Shown: positions 35,349 to 46,898, numbered from the stretch's first letter. The stretch is DNA of 64,000 nucleotides from Pseudoalteromonas sp. XI10 (GCF_001469895.1 NZ_LOPY01000051.1:274137-338136); one strand, 5' to 3'. The notes: a model not told the origin generated them from the sequence alone. A program made the numbers and translations.

Positions 35349-37913
35349 TTGGAAGATTCAGCAACACACATTGATAAGCTAGGCCGTAAAAATGCTCGCT
35401 TAAAATCGCTTTTACAAAAGTATAAGCAATCACATCACTTGCAACATGCTCTTTTACAATTATCAGAGCAAGCAAGTACTGTTGCCGAATTAACCCTGCT
35501 CTACCCTGCTATCCACAACATTCTGCAAGACTATATCCCAAGTAAAAACTTCTTCGTTGTGTTGCATAACCCGGTTTACGATAACCTTGAGCTATCTTAT
35601 TTCGCCGATGAAAAAGATGGTCTTTCAGTACCGTTAAAATATGAGCAGTACTTTAAAGAAGGCCTCACGGGTTACGTATTTAAACAAGGTAAAACCTGTT
35701 ACTTTACCAAACAACAAACAGAGCAAGCGGTTGAACAAGGCTTACTTAAGTGCTTTGGTACGCCAGCTGAGCATTGGGTTGGAGTACCCGTCTATCGCGA
35801 TAAAGTCATTATTGGCGTCATGGTCGCGCAAAGCTATGACAATAAACAAGGCTACTCTGAGCAGCAAATTGAGTTGCTCGAAGCGATGTCATTATATTTA
35901 GCGACAGCGATTGAACGAGTTAAAAAACGTGAGCTGCTCGAATCTGAAGTAAAAATTCGCACCCGAGCACTGACACAAAGCAACCAAGCGCTCAACGACG
36001 AAATTCAACAACGTAAAAATGCGCTAGAACGCCAACAGATCTTGTTTAAAATATCTGAGCTGGCAACGCAAAGTAAAAACCTCGACGATGTATATCAGCA
36101 TGTTCATAACATTATAAAAAATATTACCTATGCAGATAACTTATACATCGCATTGTATGACCAACAGTCACATTGGTTGAGTTTTCCTTACTGCGTCGAT
36201 GAATTTAACGATAATGGTAAACCAAGGCCATTTGCTAAAGGCTACAGTGAACTAGTGCTCAGCACTGAACAGTGCCAAGTCATAGATAGTGAAAGAGCAA
36301 AAGAGCTTATCAAGCTAGGCGTAGTAGAAAGACCGGTTAATGTACCACCAGAGCGCACTGCGACTAGTTGGTTAGGTGCGCCGCTTAAAACATCACAGGG
36401 CGTTATTGGTCTCATTGTTTGCCAAGCTTACAATAATAAGCATGAATTTAGTCAGGATGATTGTGAGCTAATCACCTTTGTATCGCATCAAATTGCTAAC
36501 GTTATTCAAACTCACCTAGCCAACCAAGAGTTAAAGCTTAGTCACCAAAAGCTTGAGCACCGAGTCACTGAAAAAACCAAAGAACTTCGCCAAGCCAATA
36601 TGCACCTGCAAATGCAAATTGAAGAGCGTAAAAAAATAGAACAACAGCTGTACCACGATGCACACCATGACTCACTAACCAGTTTACCGAATCGCAGTTT
36701 ATTCTTAACTCAGCTTGAAAAAACATTGCAGCACTACCAGCGCTACCCAGAGCAGCAGTTTGCAGTGCTATTTATTGACCTTGATAAATTTAAAGACATC
36801 AACGATCATCTCGGTCATCAAGCGGGCGATCAATTTTTAATTGGTGTTGCTGAATCTTTCTCGCATTGTATTCGTGAGCATGATTTGCTTGCACGTTTAG
36901 GTGGCGATGAGTTTGTGATATTGCTCACTCACTTAACAGAGCAACAGCAAGCCCAAGATGTTGCCAAACGTATCATCGAAATTATGAGAAAACCTTTCTG
37001 TATGAAGGGTCAGTGCATTCAAAGTGGTGCCAGTATTGGTATTACTTGCTCAAAACCCAGCTACAAACACACCGATGAAATTATACGTGATGCAGATGCA
37101 GCCATGTATTACGCGAAAAATGCAGGCCGTAATCGCTTTGAATGCTTCCATCCGCTGCTTAATGCCAGCAATGTACAGCATGATGCTGACAATATGCATC
37201 ACTTAGATGATTTGCCTATGCACTTTAGAAGTGCCGAAATCATTACCTTGGATGAACAATCTCGCGCAGAGTCTTTACTCGAAGCATTTGGTGAACACCC
37301 AGTACTTGGTAGCACCAGCTTTGAAGTGCTTAAGAAGTTTGCGACCGATAGAGTACAGCACTTTGAGGTTGAACTTAATTTATTAAAACAAGCCTTCAGC
37401 TTAGTAAGTGACAGTAATCTAGAAAAAGTATTGTTCCCTTGCTCTGGTTTAGTCCTTGAACGTATTAATTTTCAAGCACTGTGTAAGCTATTAAAAGCCC
37501 ACGATGCGAATAGAATGTGTTTATTATTCAACGAACAAGAAATTCGTTATGCATCGGCAGTACAAATTGAAAATCTAAAAAACTTGGTTGCACAAGGATT
37601 TTCGATTGGTTTAAATGAATTTGCTAAAGATCGCTGTGAGTTAAACTTACTAACAGAGTTCCAATTCGATTACTTGTTATTAAGTTCAACGTTCAGTAAG
37701 CGTGTACTACAGCAAGAAAACTATCACCTACAACTGCAAGGTGTGCTGGCGATTACTAAGCTGCAAAATATCCAAGTAATCGCGAAAGGGCCGTCAATTT
37801 TTAACTACCGCACGTTACTCGATAAGCACGGATTGTCATTGTTTATTGGTAAGCAACATGCGCTGGCGCCCTTCGAACACGAAGCACCGAGCGCACAATT
37901 TATTACTTCTTAA
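35349..37913 (+). CDS. GAF-GAF-GGDEF protein with degenerate EAL domain
   Basis: The 854-residue soluble protein has a coiled N-terminus (1-40), GAF 1 (about 40-195), a coiled coil (195-235), GAF 2 (235-400), a coiled coil (400-440), a GGDEF domain (440-605) and a C-terminal EAL-like domain (630-850). The GGDEF motif at 518-522 and an I-site RxxD (REHD, five residues earlier) are intact, so it should make cyclic di-GMP with product inhibition. The EAL part lacks the EAL motif and reads GLNEFA and VIAKGP where active enzymes have DDFG and AEGVE, so it is probably a sensor or scaffold. The start is a TTG with a weak ribosome binding site. Its last 11 bases overlap the 3' end of rep. Confidence 0.9.
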   Translation: MEDSATHIDKLGRKNARLKSLLQKYKQSHHLQHALLQLSEQASTVAELTLLYPAIHNILQDYIPSKNFFVVLHNPVYDNLELSYFADEKDGLSVPLKYEQYFKEGLTGYVFKQGKTCYFTKQQTEQAVEQGLLKCFGTPAEHWVGVPVYRDKVIIGVMVAQSYDNKQGYSEQQIELLEAMSLYLATAIERVKKRELLESEVKIRTRALTQSNQALNDEIQQRKNALERQQILFKISELATQSKNLDDVYQHVHNIIKNITYADNLYIALYDQQSHWLSFPYCVDEFNDNGKPRPFAKGYSELVLSTEQCQVIDSERAKELIKLGVVERPVNVPPERTATSWLGAPLKTSQGVIGLIVCQAYNNKHEFSQDDCELITFVSHQIANVIQTHLANQELKLSHQKLEHRVTEKTKELRQANMHLQMQIEERKKIEQQLYHDAHHDSLTSLPNRSLFLTQLEKTLQHYQRYPEQQFAVLFIDLDKFKDINDHLGHQAGDQFLIGVAESFSHCIREHDLLARLGGDEFVILLTHLTEQQQAQDVAKRIIEIMRKPFCMKGQCIQSGASIGITCSKPSYKHTDEIIRDADAAMYYAKNAGRNRFECFHPLLNASNVQHDADNMHHLDDLPMHFRSAEIITLDEQSRAESLLEAFGEHPVLGSTSFEVLKKFATDRVQHFEVELNLLKQAFSLVSDSNLEKVLFPCSGLVLERINFQALCKLLKAHDANRMCLLFNEQEIRYASAVQIENLKNLVAQGFSIGLNEFAKDRCELNLLTEFQFDYLLLSSTFSKRVLQQENYHLQLQGVLAITKLQNIQVIAKGPSIFNYRTLLDKHGLSLFIGKQHALAPFEHEAPSAQFITS

Positions 37914-39915
37914 GCATCGCTCTTAGATTAGCTACACGAGCTTGGCCTTTTTCCATGCGCTCAGCCTGTGAAGACGGTGGTTTTTTCGCTTCGAAGGCTA
38001 AATCATCTTGTGGTAACTCCTGTACAAAGCGACTGAGCTCAGTATCTGAAGTTTCACCAAATTGACGACGTAACTTAGCATAAGTCATTACCAGCTCTTG
38101 CTGAGCACGTGTGATACCTACATAAGCAAGACGACGCTCTTCTTCAACGTTATCTTCATCAATACTTACTTGGTGCGGTAATAACCCTTCTTCCATACCA
38201 ACCATGAACACATACGGGTACTCCAAACCTTTTGAAGCATGCAGTGTCAGTAATTGTACCGCGTCAGATTCATCTTCTTCTTCGTTACGTTCAAGCATAT
38301 CGCGCAAAGTCAGTTTACTAACCACTTCAGCAAGGTTCAGCGGTGGATTGTCTGCATCCCCCGTTAGCATGTCGGTGATCCAACGGTAAAGCTCTGATAC
38401 GTTTTTCATGCGCATTTCAGCGGCTTTTGCACTCGGTGATGACTCATAAAGGTATGCTTCGTAGTTAATTTGCCTAACTAACTCTTTCACAGCCTCAAGG
38501 GTATCGCCGCGTACCGCATTATCAGAAAGCTCAACCACCCAACGGGCAAAACCAGCTAAGGCATTAAAACCACGGCCTTTTAAGCGGTGTGCAAGTTCAG
38601 GTTCAAAACAGGCTGCAAATAAACTGATGTGCTTTTCATTAGCAAGGGTGCCTAGTTTTTCAAGTGTGACCGTACCAATCTCACGGCGTGGCGTATTTAC
38701 AATACGTAAAAAAGCATTGTCATCATCTTGGTTCACCAATAGGCGTAAATACGCCATGATATCTTTGATCTCTGAACGCGAGAAAAATGACATGCCGCCG
38801 CTGATTTTATAAGGAATGCGGTTGCTCATAAGTGCTTTTTCAAACACTCGCGCTTGGTGATTACCACGATATAAAATCGCGTAATCTTTATAGCTGGTGC
38901 GTTTCATGAATTTATGAGAAATTATCTCTGCCACTACTCGCTCTGATTCATGCTCTTCATCACGACAACCAATTACTTTGATAGGCTCACCATAACCAAG
39001 CTCACTGAATAGCTTTTTATCAAACTCGTGAGGGTTATTGGCAATCAAAATATTCGCCGCTTTTAGAATTCGCCCTGCGCTTCGGTAGTTTTGTTCGAGC
39101 TTAATTAAACGTAAGCCCGGAAAATCTTTACTCAATAGCACAAGGTTTTGAGGCTTAGCACCGCGCCATGAGTAAATTGATTGGTCGTCATCGCCTACCA
39201 CGGTAAAACGAGCTCGCTCACCCACCAATAATTTAACCAGCTGATACTGACTGGTATTAGTATCTTGATACTCATCCACCAGCAAGTAACGAAAACGCTG
39301 TTGCCAACGCTCACGCGCAGTGGCATTTTGGCCCAGCAACAAAGTAGGGATCATGATCAGATCATCAAAATCTAGGGCGTTGTAAGCACGTAATTGATTT
39401 TGATAACGCGCATATAGCTGAGCAAACAAGGCTTTTTGTGGCTCACGGGCTTCGCGAACGGCACGCTCTGGTAGAATCAACTCGTTCTTCCAGCTACCTA
39501 TTTGCATCTTCAGTAGATTGAGTAGATCTTTGTCTTTTTTAAGCTCTTCTTCAGTCAACTCAGCTAGTAACTGGTTGGTATCTTGATCATCAAACAACGA
39601 AAAACCAGGTTTAAAACCTAGCGTCGTTAATTCTTTTTTGATGATCTCAAGGCCAAGGGTGTGAAACGTTGAAACCCATAAGCCTTTCGACTCTTGTTTA
39701 CCCAGTGTTTGCGTTACACGCTCGCGCATTTCTTTTGCGGCTTTATTGGTAAAGGTTACCGCCGCAATATTGCGCGCTTGATACTCACACTTTTGCACCA
39801 AGTAAGCGATTTTATTAGTAATAACACGCGTTTTACCAGATCCCGCACCGGCTAATACCAGGCACGGTCCACTTATATACTTTACCGCTTCATCTTGTTT
39901 TGGGTTGAGTTTCAT
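37903..39915 (-). CDS. rep: Rep, ATP-dependent 3'-5' DNA helicase
   Basis: The 670-residue superfamily 1 helicase helps replication forks pass protein roadblocks. Motifs run in order: [15 protein letters not shown] (Walker A, near 20), [18 protein letters not shown] (Walker B), [32 protein letters not shown] and YVGITRAQ. Length and ends match E. coli Rep rather than UvrD. The 3' end overlaps the convergent GGDEF gene by 11 bases. Confidence 0.96.
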   Translation of the reverse strand: MKLNPKQDEAVKYISGPCLVLAGAGSGKTRVITNKIAYLVQKCEYQARNIAAVTFTNKAAKEMRERVTQTLGKQESKGLWVSTFHTLGLEIIKKELTTLGFKPGFSLFDDQDTNQLLAELTEEELKKDKDLLNLLKMQIGSWKNELILPERAVREAREPQKALFAQLYARYQNQLRAYNALDFDDLIMIPTLLLGQNATARERWQQRFRYLLVDEYQDTNTSQYQLVKLLVGERARFTVVGDDDQSIYSWRGAKPQNLVLLSKDFPGLRLIKLEQNYRSAGRILKAANILIANNPHEFDKKLFSELGYGEPIKVIGCRDEEHESERVVAEIISHKFMKRTSYKDYAILYRGNHQARVFEKALMSNRIPYKISGGMSFFSRSEIKDIMAYLRLLVNQDDDNAFLRIVNTPRREIGTVTLEKLGTLANEKHISLFAACFEPELAHRLKGRGFNALAGFARWVVELSDNAVRGDTLEAVKELVRQINYEAYLYESSPSAKAAEMRMKNVSELYRWITDMLTGDADNPPLNLAEVVSKLTLRDMLERNEEEDESDAVQLLTLHASKGLEYPYVFMVGMEEGLLPHQVSIDEDNVEEERRLAYVGITRAQQELVMTYAKLRRQFGETSDTELSRFVQELPQDDLAFEAKKPPSSQAERMEKGQARVANLRAMLKK

Positions 39916-40026
39916 AAGCCCCTAAAGAAATTATCCAAAGACAGGACGGGCAATTTTACCGTAATCACTACACTACGCCTAGCCAATAAGGTAAGATTGT
40001 TTTTTTACGTGACTCAAGGGACGAAG

Positions 40027-40290
40027 ATGATCAACCCAGCAAAACTTGAAGAAATCGCTAAGCAAATTACTGATAACATGCCGCAAGGCGTGAAAAACCT
40101 TGCCGAAACAGTTGAAGGCAAAACAAAGCAAGCTATTCAAAACAAACTTGCTGAGATGGACTTTGTAAGCCGTGATGAGTTTGATATTCAAAGCCAAGTA
40201 CTTATTCGTACTCGTGAAAAACTCACTGAGCTTGAAGAGAAAGTTGCATTACTCGAGCAGCAACTTGCTAGCAAACAAGACGAACAATAA
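40027..40290 (+). CDS. ubiK: UbiK, ubiquinone biosynthesis accessory factor
   Basis: The 87-residue protein starts MINPAKLEEIAKQI, has a Ser/Lys/Glu-rich amphipathic middle (NLAETVEGKTKQAIQNKL) and ends in a coiled coil (LTELEEKVALLEQQL), exactly the layout of UbiK (formerly YqiC/BMFP). It forms a trimer and helps UbiJ and the hydroxylases assemble under oxic conditions. The ATG at 40027 has AAGGGACGAAG upstream, so the longer upstream reading frame is not translated. The gene is divergent from rep. Confidence 0.92.
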   Translation: MINPAKLEEIAKQITDNMPQGVKNLAETVEGKTKQAIQNKLAEMDFVSRDEFDIQSQVLIRTREKLTELEEKVALLEQQLASKQDEQ

Positions 40291-40320
40291 AAAAGGAGAG
40301 CGAATTAGCTCTCCTTTTTT
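40291..40320. terminator. bidirectional terminator between ubiK and can
   Basis: AAAAGGAGAGC/GCTCTCCTTTT with loop GAATTA has T runs in both directions and lies between two convergent genes. Confidence 0.92.
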
Positions 40321-40340
40321 CTACCTAGCTAGTTTAGGTA

Positions 40341-41003
40341 TTAGCTTTTTTCTGCCACACGTTCAAATACGCGCTTAACGGCAATACCGTAGGTATCACT
40401 AGCTTCTTCAGCACAGGTCACTACCGACTCTAGATCATTAAGATGACCATTTGCTAAGCCATACACCCAACCATGAATTGTTAACTCTTGGCCTTTCGCC
40501 CAAGCATCTTGCACAATGTTAGTACGGCAAACGTTACGTACTTGTTCGATAACGTTTAGTTCAATTAAGCTATTTAAACGCTCTTGCTCAGGTAATGCAT
40601 TGAGTTGTTCGATGTGTTTTTCTTTTACATCACCTACGTGGCGTAGCCAGTTATCAATTAAGCCAAAACGCGCTTCGTTTAATACTGCTTGAACACCACC
40701 ACAGCCATAGTGACCAACAACCATGATGTGCTTCACTTTCAATACTTCAACAGCGTATTGCATTACAGAAAGGCAGTTATGGTCGGTATGCACAACGACA
40801 TTTGCTACGTTACGGTGAACAAATAGCTCACCCGGTAACAAGTCTACGATTTCGTTTGCAGGTACACGCGAGTCAGAACAACCGATCCACAGGTACTCTG
40901 GATTTTGCTGCATTGATAGAATTTTGAAAAACTCAGGATCATTTTCACTCGTACGCGCTGCCCAACGTTTATTATTCTCGAATAAATTTTTTAACTTTCT
41001 CAT
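40341..41003 (-). CDS. can: beta-class carbonic anhydrase
   Basis: The 220-residue zinc enzyme interconverts carbon dioxide and bicarbonate for carboxylation reactions. The zinc ligands lie in GCSDSRVPANE (C near 42) and HYGCGGVQA (His and Cys near 98-101). Sequence and length match the E. coli Can type, which is essential in air. It is monocistronic; GAGGCGCA precedes the ATG. Confidence 0.95.
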   Translation of the reverse strand: MRKLKNLFENNKRWAARTSENDPEFFKILSMQQNPEYLWIGCSDSRVPANEIVDLLPGELFVHRNVANVVVHTDHNCLSVMQYAVEVLKVKHIMVVGHYGCGGVQAVLNEARFGLIDNWLRHVGDVKEKHIEQLNALPEQERLNSLIELNVIEQVRNVCRTNIVQDAWAKGQELTIHGWVYGLANGHLNDLESVVTCAEEASDTYGIAVKRVFERVAEKS

Positions 41004-41021
41004 TGCGCCTCTTTACGGTAT

Positions 41022-42200
41022 TTAATAATTAGCTTGGATCAAGATATTCCTTGGTGTCAGCTGCTTTTCGCAAAACGTACTAACCGTTACTTGATACCCT
41101 TGTTGTTGCAAATATAAAGCACGATCGAGCACGAGCCAAACTTCAATTGCCCTTCTGAACACATGTCGGACGAGTTCAACTCGCTCAGTAACCCTTTTGC
41201 GCTTTTTACCTATCTCTAAAAATTTATTGTAATCAATACCTTCTGGTAAATGTAATGATTTTTTCTCAGCTGCCCACAAACAAAATGAGCTAAACGAATC
41301 AGAGAAGACCGCTTTGTTCACTGATGGCACACTCACATAGTGCATTTCACCGGTCAGTGATTTACGTAACGCATCAAATCCAAGACGCCATTCAACCTCT
41401 GTTTTTCTTACCTTATCAACTCGGCTCGGTGCTGTTACCGTTTCTTGCAGCGCCAATTTTAAATCGCGATGAGTAAGCGCAAGTTGGCTTTGCATGGCAG
41501 GCTCGCTCATTGCTTGATAGGCGTTATCTGTGAATAAATGATAACAGCACGGTGAAAAACTGATTTGTTGGGTTTTCGCTTTGCTTGCTTGGTGCATAAA
41601 TGTTTGATGCAAACGACCGCAAGCATGCAAAGCAACTGCATGCTGCTGGCTTTCAAAAAAGCCATCAGTGTCATCGGTTAATACATCAGCTTGTGAAAAC
41701 TGCATCGCCAATTGCTGTTGCTTAGCACTGTGTTGACCTTGGTCGCACAAGTGTTGTTGTAGCTCAATACTATGTACACTTGGCGCACCATTGAATGCCA
41801 ACATGCGACCTAAATGCCCTTTACCAGCGCACCATTCTAAAACAGGCTGGTTTAATGACTGCTGACTGATCGCCGCGACAAAGTCTTGTAGTTGCTCAAA
41901 CTTACGGCCTTTAATGCCATTACTTATCCAAAACGGAAATTCATTACGGGCAGCACTTATCGCTGGTAAATCACACAATTCAGCCAGCTTTTCGATGTGT
42001 TCGATTTCATCAGTAAAATAACGATATAAAGCCTGCTGATCGGCATCAAGTTCACTCACTTGTTGGTCATCAAGCGCCCATAATAAGTTGGCTAATTCAG
42101 GCCAAGGAAGATCATCAAAATCAAATGCGGTACATTGCCAGTATTGGCGGGTTGAAAATAGCAGTGCATCTAAGGCAGCAAAGTGCTCGGCAAGTGTCAT
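41022..42200 (-). CDS. SAM-dependent methyltransferase (Methyltransf_32-like)
   Basis: The 392-residue protein has a Rossmann-type SAM-binding motif (VLEWCAGKGHLGRML, near 119-133) with LHACGRLHQTFM and the SPCCYHLF motif in the usual spot of Methyltransf_32 proteins, which include a family related to rRNA or tRNA modification. The substrate is unknown. The region after residue 250 is rich in basic residues and may bind nucleic acid. It is followed by can after 18 bases, so they may be co-transcribed. It belongs to no recognisable pathway here. Confidence 0.8.
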   Translation of the reverse strand: MTLAEHFAALDALLFSTRQYWQCTAFDFDDLPWPELANLLWALDDQQVSELDADQQALYRYFTDEIEHIEKLAELCDLPAISAARNEFPFWISNGIKGRKFEQLQDFVAAISQQSLNQPVLEWCAGKGHLGRMLAFNGAPSVHSIELQQHLCDQGQHSAKQQQLAMQFSQADVLTDDTDGFFESQQHAVALHACGRLHQTFMHQASKAKTQQISFSPCCYHLFTDNAYQAMSEPAMQSQLALTHRDLKLALQETVTAPSRVDKVRKTEVEWRLGFDALRKSLTGEMHYVSVPSVNKAVFSDSFSSFCLWAAEKKSLHLPEGIDYNKFLEIGKKRKRVTERVELVRHVFRRAIEVWLVLDRALYLQQQGYQVTVSTFCEKQLTPRNILIQANY

Positions 42201-42249
42201 AACTACTTAGCGACAAGAAATAAAAAGCAGTATAACAGATTTATCTTAT

Positions 42250-43293
42250 TTAACGTCGGTTACTACTGATCAAACGAATGTACAATGGCACACATGCAAT
42301 GCTTAAAATGATGGCTAGGATCAGCATCCAAGATAGCTCAACCCCTTCTGTTTGCTGTTGATCATACATAAAGCCATCAAAAGCCTGATCAAACTCATCC
42401 TGATCTAAGCCATATAAATCTGCAATCAAACGCCACTTTGCCATCGACATATTGCCTAAATTAATCCCCGGTGGTTGAATGTAGCTCGCTAAAACATGGG
42501 CTTCATAGGCCAGCTCTTGTACGCTTTTATGGGGGGCATAGTGCTGCTTGGTTACGTCGATGCTTTCTTCTAAGTGTAATAAGGCATACCGCCACCCTTT
42601 TAAGCTGGCACGATAAAAGCGCTCTACAACCTCAGGCTTTTTCGCTAAAAACCGCTCAGAGGTATATAAAATATCGCCATACACATTCAAACCAAACTTT
42701 TGCGGGCAAATAAGTCGGTGACCTACTCCTTGTAATGTCATCGTATAAGGCTCATTGGTGACATAAACTTGCACCGCATCTAAATCACCAGCAAGCCACT
42801 CTTTAATACCGCCTTCATGGCTAGCTGCCATCAAGCTTTCTAGGCTCAATCCTGCGCGCTGTAACATCACCAATAATTCAGCATTTTCAATTGAGCCGAT
42901 TTTACTTAGCTTTTTACCAGCAAAGTCTCTAGGCTGAAAAATATCTGAGTTATTTTTTACCATCCAGCAGTAAGGTGAAAACTGCAGTATGGCTCCTAGG
43001 GCAACAACCGGAGCGCCTTGCTGACGCTTTTGTAATATGCCTGAGTGAGTAATGGCGAAGTCGGCTGTACCGCTTAGTACTTTAGGGAAGGTATCTGGGT
43101 GGTTTGGATCAGCAGGAATAATAGAGACATCAAGGCCAGCTTCCTTATAAAAGCCTTTTTCAGCAGCCATATAATAGCCTGCAAATTGAAACTGGTGAGT
43201 CCATTTTAACTGTAAGCTAACTTTATCAGCGCACTGCGCGCTCATAGTTAGTATTAAACAGATTAACCCTAATAGGCTTTTTATACCTTGCAC
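42250..43293 (-). CDS. NMT1/THI5-like substrate-binding protein with a C-terminal membrane anchor
   Basis: The 347-residue protein has a signal peptide (MQGIKSLLGLICLILTMSAQ, cleaved near QCA) and an NMT1/THI5-type periplasmic binding domain (VSLQLKWTHQFQFAGYYMAA at residue 25, then AEKGFYKEAGLDVSII and GTADFAITHSGIL). A transmembrane helix near 317-338 (LSWMLILAIILSIACVPLYI) ends in a short basic tail. Free ThiY-type proteins lack such a helix; this layout is otherwise seen as the sensing part of larger membrane kinases or diguanylate cyclases. No ABC permease or ATPase is adjacent and no downstream domain remains, so it may be a truncated sensor or a membrane-bound binding protein. Confidence 0.82.
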   Translation of the reverse strand: MQGIKSLLGLICLILTMSAQCADKVSLQLKWTHQFQFAGYYMAAEKGFYKEAGLDVSIIPADPNHPDTFPKVLSGTADFAITHSGILQKRQQGAPVVALGAILQFSPYCWMVKNNSDIFQPRDFAGKKLSKIGSIENAELLVMLQRAGLSLESLMAASHEGGIKEWLAGDLDAVQVYVTNEPYTMTLQGVGHRLICPQKFGLNVYGDILYTSERFLAKKPEVVERFYRASLKGWRYALLHLEESIDVTKQHYAPHKSVQELAYEAHVLASYIQPPGINLGNMSMAKWRLIADLYGLDQDEFDQAFDGFMYDQQQTEGVELSWMLILAIILSIACVPLYIRLISSNRR

Positions 43294-43340
43294 GCATCAT
43301 CCTTGCTTGAAACCGTGCATTAACTATAGGAAAAATAGAG

Positions 43341-43371
43341 AAAAAAACAAGGCTGCTAATTAGCAGCCTTG
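43341..43371 (-). terminator. terminator of the ilv operon
   Basis: CAAGGCTGCT/AGCAGCCTTG with loop AATT, followed on the minus strand by seven T residues, is a perfect intrinsic terminator starting 11 bases after the ilvA stop codon. Confidence 0.93.
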
Positions 43372-43382
43372 ATTATATTAAG

Positions 43383-44936
43383 CTACTGATTTGCCGCTTT
43401 AACTTCGCTAAGTCCTTGACCTTGGCTGGTTAAGAACTGGGTGAAACATGGGTTGTTTGTTTCATCTTGAACGTTGTATCCCAAACGGTTCAAATGCTCA
43501 TTGAATACCTCATAATCACTCGGTTCAATAGCAAAGGCCGCCAGCACATTACCAATTGCCCCACCATGGTTGCGATAATGGAATAAAGTGATATTCCAAT
43601 TACTACCAAGGGTATCTAAGAATCGTGCCAGTGCACCTGGGTATTCAGGAAACTCAAAGCGCAGTAAACGCTCATGAAGTTGAGCTGGCGCTTTACCACC
43701 CACCATATAACGAACATGCAATTTAGCCAGCTCGTTATCTGATAGATCGCAAAACGTGTAGTCATTTTCTGTCAGTGCGGCTTTTAATTCATCAAGCTCT
43801 TGCTGCCCTTGTCTTAAGGCAATACCAACAAAAATTTGTGCTTCGCCGGGGCCTGCATAACGGTAATTAAACTCGGTGATAGCTCTGCCACCTAATGAGT
43901 TACAAAACTGCTTAAAGCTACCCTTCTCTTCTTTAATAGTCACAGCAAGAAGTGCTTCATTCTTTTCACCGAGAGCCGTTCGCTCAGCAACATAGCGTAA
44001 GCGGTCAAAGTTTAAGTTTGCACCCGATAAAATCGCAGCTACGTTTAAGCCTTTAACACCATTTTGTTGGCACCACTTTTTAAGGCCCGCTGTTGATAGC
44101 GCCCCAGAAGGTTCTGCTATCGCACGAGTCGAAACAAAGATATCTTGCATTGCGGCGCAGATTTCGTCGCCCGTTACAGTGACCACTTCATCACAAAACT
44201 TTTGCGCTAAACGAAATGTTTCTGTGCCGATAACTTTTACGGCTACACCATCTGCAAAGCTACCAACACGCTCAAGCTCAACAGGCTTGCCTGCTTCAAG
44301 CGCTGCTTTTAGGCAAGCACTCTCATCAGCTTCAACACCAATGACTTTGATATCTGGGCGTAACGACTTAATGTACACTGCCATGCCTGCTAGCAAGCCA
44401 CCACCGCCAACAGGAATAAAGACAGCATCAAGGTCGTTCAATTGCTGCATTAATTCACGGGCAACGGTACCTTGGCCAACAATCACATCAGGATCATCAA
44501 ACGGTGGTACAAACACCCCATTACGCTGCTCTGTTAGCTCTAAGGCATGGGCTTTTGCCGCATCAAAATGATGGCCGTGTAATACCACTTCACCACCGAG
44601 TGAACGTACTGCATTCACTTTAATTTCTGGTGTTGTGACTGGCATCACAATCGTTGCTTTATGGCCTAAAAATGAGGCACTGAGTGCAACGCCTTGCGCA
44701 TGGTTACCCGCTGAGGCTGTGATTACATCAGAACCTTTTGGCAACTTGCTTAGTTTATGAAAAGCACCACGAAGCTTAAATGAGTAAACCGGTTGTTGGT
44801 CTTCACGCTTTAGCCATACATGGTTGCCTAGCCGTGCACTAAGATCAGCCATTTCGCTGACCTCAGTGACTTTTGCAAGGGGCTCCATGTTCGCTTGGAT
44901 AATAGCGCGAAAGTAATCGAGCTCTTGAGAAACCAT
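43383..44936 (-). CDS. ilvA: threonine ammonia-lyase, biosynthetic (IlvA)
   Basis: The 517-residue PLP enzyme deaminates threonine to 2-oxobutanoate, the first step to isoleucine. The PLP lysine lies in VYSFKLRGAFHKL near residue 57, and SAGNHAQGVALSA and the glycine loop PVGGGGLLAGMA follow. The C-terminal part (from about 330) is two ACT-like regulatory domains, so isoleucine feedback inhibition is expected. It is the last gene of ilvGMDA, two bases after ilvD. Confidence 0.96.
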   Translation of the reverse strand: MVSQELDYFRAIIQANMEPLAKVTEVSEMADLSARLGNHVWLKREDQQPVYSFKLRGAFHKLSKLPKGSDVITASAGNHAQGVALSASFLGHKATIVMPVTTPEIKVNAVRSLGGEVVLHGHHFDAAKAHALELTEQRNGVFVPPFDDPDVIVGQGTVARELMQQLNDLDAVFIPVGGGGLLAGMAVYIKSLRPDIKVIGVEADESACLKAALEAGKPVELERVGSFADGVAVKVIGTETFRLAQKFCDEVVTVTGDEICAAMQDIFVSTRAIAEPSGALSTAGLKKWCQQNGVKGLNVAAILSGANLNFDRLRYVAERTALGEKNEALLAVTIKEEKGSFKQFCNSLGGRAITEFNYRYAGPGEAQIFVGIALRQGQQELDELKAALTENDYTFCDLSDNELAKLHVRYMVGGKAPAQLHERLLRFEFPEYPGALARFLDTLGSNWNITLFHYRNHGGAIGNVLAAFAIEPSDYEVFNEHLNRLGYNVQDETNNPCFTQFLTSQGQGLSEVKAANQ

Positions 44937-44938
44937 AA

Positions 44939-46795
44939 TTAACTTAGCTCCTCAAGTTTTGCTAAATCGCGAACAGCTCCTTTGTCTGCACTGGTTGCAA
45001 GTAACGCATAGGCTTTAAGTGCAGATGAAACATAGCGGTCACGATCAAGTGGTTTATAAGCATCTTTACCGCGTGCAAGTTGCTTTTGTTTACGTGCTTC
45101 AAGCTCTTCATCAGACAGCGCTAAAGTGATTTCACGGGTTGCGATATCAATTACTATTTTATCGCCATTTTCGACATAAGCGATTGCACCACCACTTGCT
45201 GCTTCTGGTGAAACGTGACCAATTGATAAACCCGATGTACCACCCGAGAAACGACCATCGGTGATAAGCGCACATTTTTCACCTAAGCCCACTGATTTTA
45301 AGTAACTCGTTGGATATAGCATTTCTTGCATGCCTGGGCCACCTTTTGGTCCTTCGTAGCGAATTACCACAACATCACCGGCTTTCACTTCGCCGTTAAG
45401 AATACCCTCTACCGAATCATCTTGTGATTCATAAACAACCGCAGGGCCTTCAAAATGCAGCATTTCTTCAACTACACCAGCACTTTTAACAATACAGCCA
45501 TCAAGAGCTAAGTTACCTGATAGTACAGCTAAACCACCATCTTGACGAAAGGCATTTTCAACACTGCGGATACAGCCGTTTTCACGGTCGTTATCAAGTT
45601 CTGGCCAGCGGCACTCTTGGCTCATTGCTTTTGTAGTGCGGATACCGGCAGGACCTGCTTTATAGAATTTTTGCGCTACTTCATTATTAGGATCGGTGGC
45701 ATCCCATTTAGCCACCATTTCAGCCATAGTATGACCTGCAACGTGATCAACAGATAAATCGACAAGGCCTGCTTTACCAAGCTCACGAACAATTGCCATC
45801 ATGCCACCAGCACGGTGCACATCTTCAATATGATATTTATTGGTTGCAGGTGCCACTTTACAAAGGAAAGGTGTTTTACGAGAAAGCTCATCGATGTGCG
45901 ACATATCAAAATCAACACCCGCTTCTTGCGCTGCAGCTAATAAGTGTAAAACCGTGTTTGATGAGCCACCCATCGCGATATCAACCACCATCGCATTCAT
46001 AAAAGCAGTACGATTTGCAATAGCGCGAGGTAACACTGCTGCATTATCTTTTTGATAATACTCACGACATAAATCAACAATGCGCGCACCTGCTTCAACG
46101 TAAAGCTGCTTACGGTCTTTGTGCGTAGCAAGTGTGGTACCGTTACCCGGCAGTGCTAAACCAATCGCTTCTAATAAGCAGTTCATCGAGTTAGCAGTAA
46201 ACATGCCCGAACATGAACCACAAGTAGGACACGCAGAGCGCTCTACTTTTTCAGAGTCTTCATCGCTTACTGTGGTATCAGCGCCTTTTACCATGGCATC
46301 CACTAAATCAAGTTTAATGTCGATATCAGCAAGGCGTGTTTTACCTGCTTCCATTGGACCACCTGATACGAAAATAACCGGAATATTTAAACGCAGTGCT
46401 GCTAGCATCATCCCTGGGGTGATTTTGTCGCAGTTAGAAATACAGATCATGGCATCGGCACAGTGTGCATTAACCATGTATTCCACAGAGTCAGCAATTA
46501 AGTCACGCGATGGTAGTGAATACAGCATGCCGCCGTGACCCATTGCGATACCATCATCGATTGCAATAGTATTAAATTCTTTTGGTACACCACCGGCTTC
46601 AGTGATGGTTTCAGCCATTAGCTCACTAAGTTGGTTAAGGTGAACATGACCCGGTACAAACTGAGTATATGAGTTAACAACAGCGATAATTGGCTTACCG
46701 AAGTCTTTATCTGTCATCCCTGTTGCTCGCCATAAAGCACGCGCCCCTGCACGTTTGCGACCTTCTGTTGTTGTTGCACTTCTTAATTTAGCCAT
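44939..46795 (-). CDS. ilvD: dihydroxy-acid dehydratase
   Basis: The 618-residue enzyme dehydrates dihydroxy acids to the keto acids of valine and isoleucine. The iron-sulfur ligands lie in [29 protein letters not shown] near 195-212, and the C-terminal [11 protein letters not shown] and PEAASGGAI are family motifs. Length equals E. coli IlvD. It sits directly upstream of ilvA; the 100-base gap to ilvM is where ilvE is found in E. coli. Confidence 0.97.
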   Translation of the reverse strand: MAKLRSATTTEGRKRAGARALWRATGMTDKDFGKPIIAVVNSYTQFVPGHVHLNQLSELMAETITEAGGVPKEFNTIAIDDGIAMGHGGMLYSLPSRDLIADSVEYMVNAHCADAMICISNCDKITPGMMLAALRLNIPVIFVSGGPMEAGKTRLADIDIKLDLVDAMVKGADTTVSDEDSEKVERSACPTCGSCSGMFTANSMNCLLEAIGLALPGNGTTLATHKDRKQLYVEAGARIVDLCREYYQKDNAAVLPRAIANRTAFMNAMVVDIAMGGSSNTVLHLLAAAQEAGVDFDMSHIDELSRKTPFLCKVAPATNKYHIEDVHRAGGMMAIVRELGKAGLVDLSVDHVAGHTMAEMVAKWDATDPNNEVAQKFYKAGPAGIRTTKAMSQECRWPELDNDRENGCIRSVENAFRQDGGLAVLSGNLALDGCIVKSAGVVEEMLHFEGPAVVYESQDDSVEGILNGEVKAGDVVVIRYEGPKGGPGMQEMLYPTSYLKSVGLGEKCALITDGRFSGGTSGLSIGHVSPEAASGGAIAYVENGDKIVIDIATREITLALSDEELEARKQKQLARGKDAYKPLDRDRYVSSALKAYALLATSADKGAVRDLAKLEELS

Positions 46796-46898
46796 AATTA
46801 CCTCAGTTGTTGCAGTGGCATGCCACTGACTTCCTCATTCCTAATTTATTTCTCACTAAAGCATCAATCTGATTGCTTTAGTTACCTGTTGATTTTTA

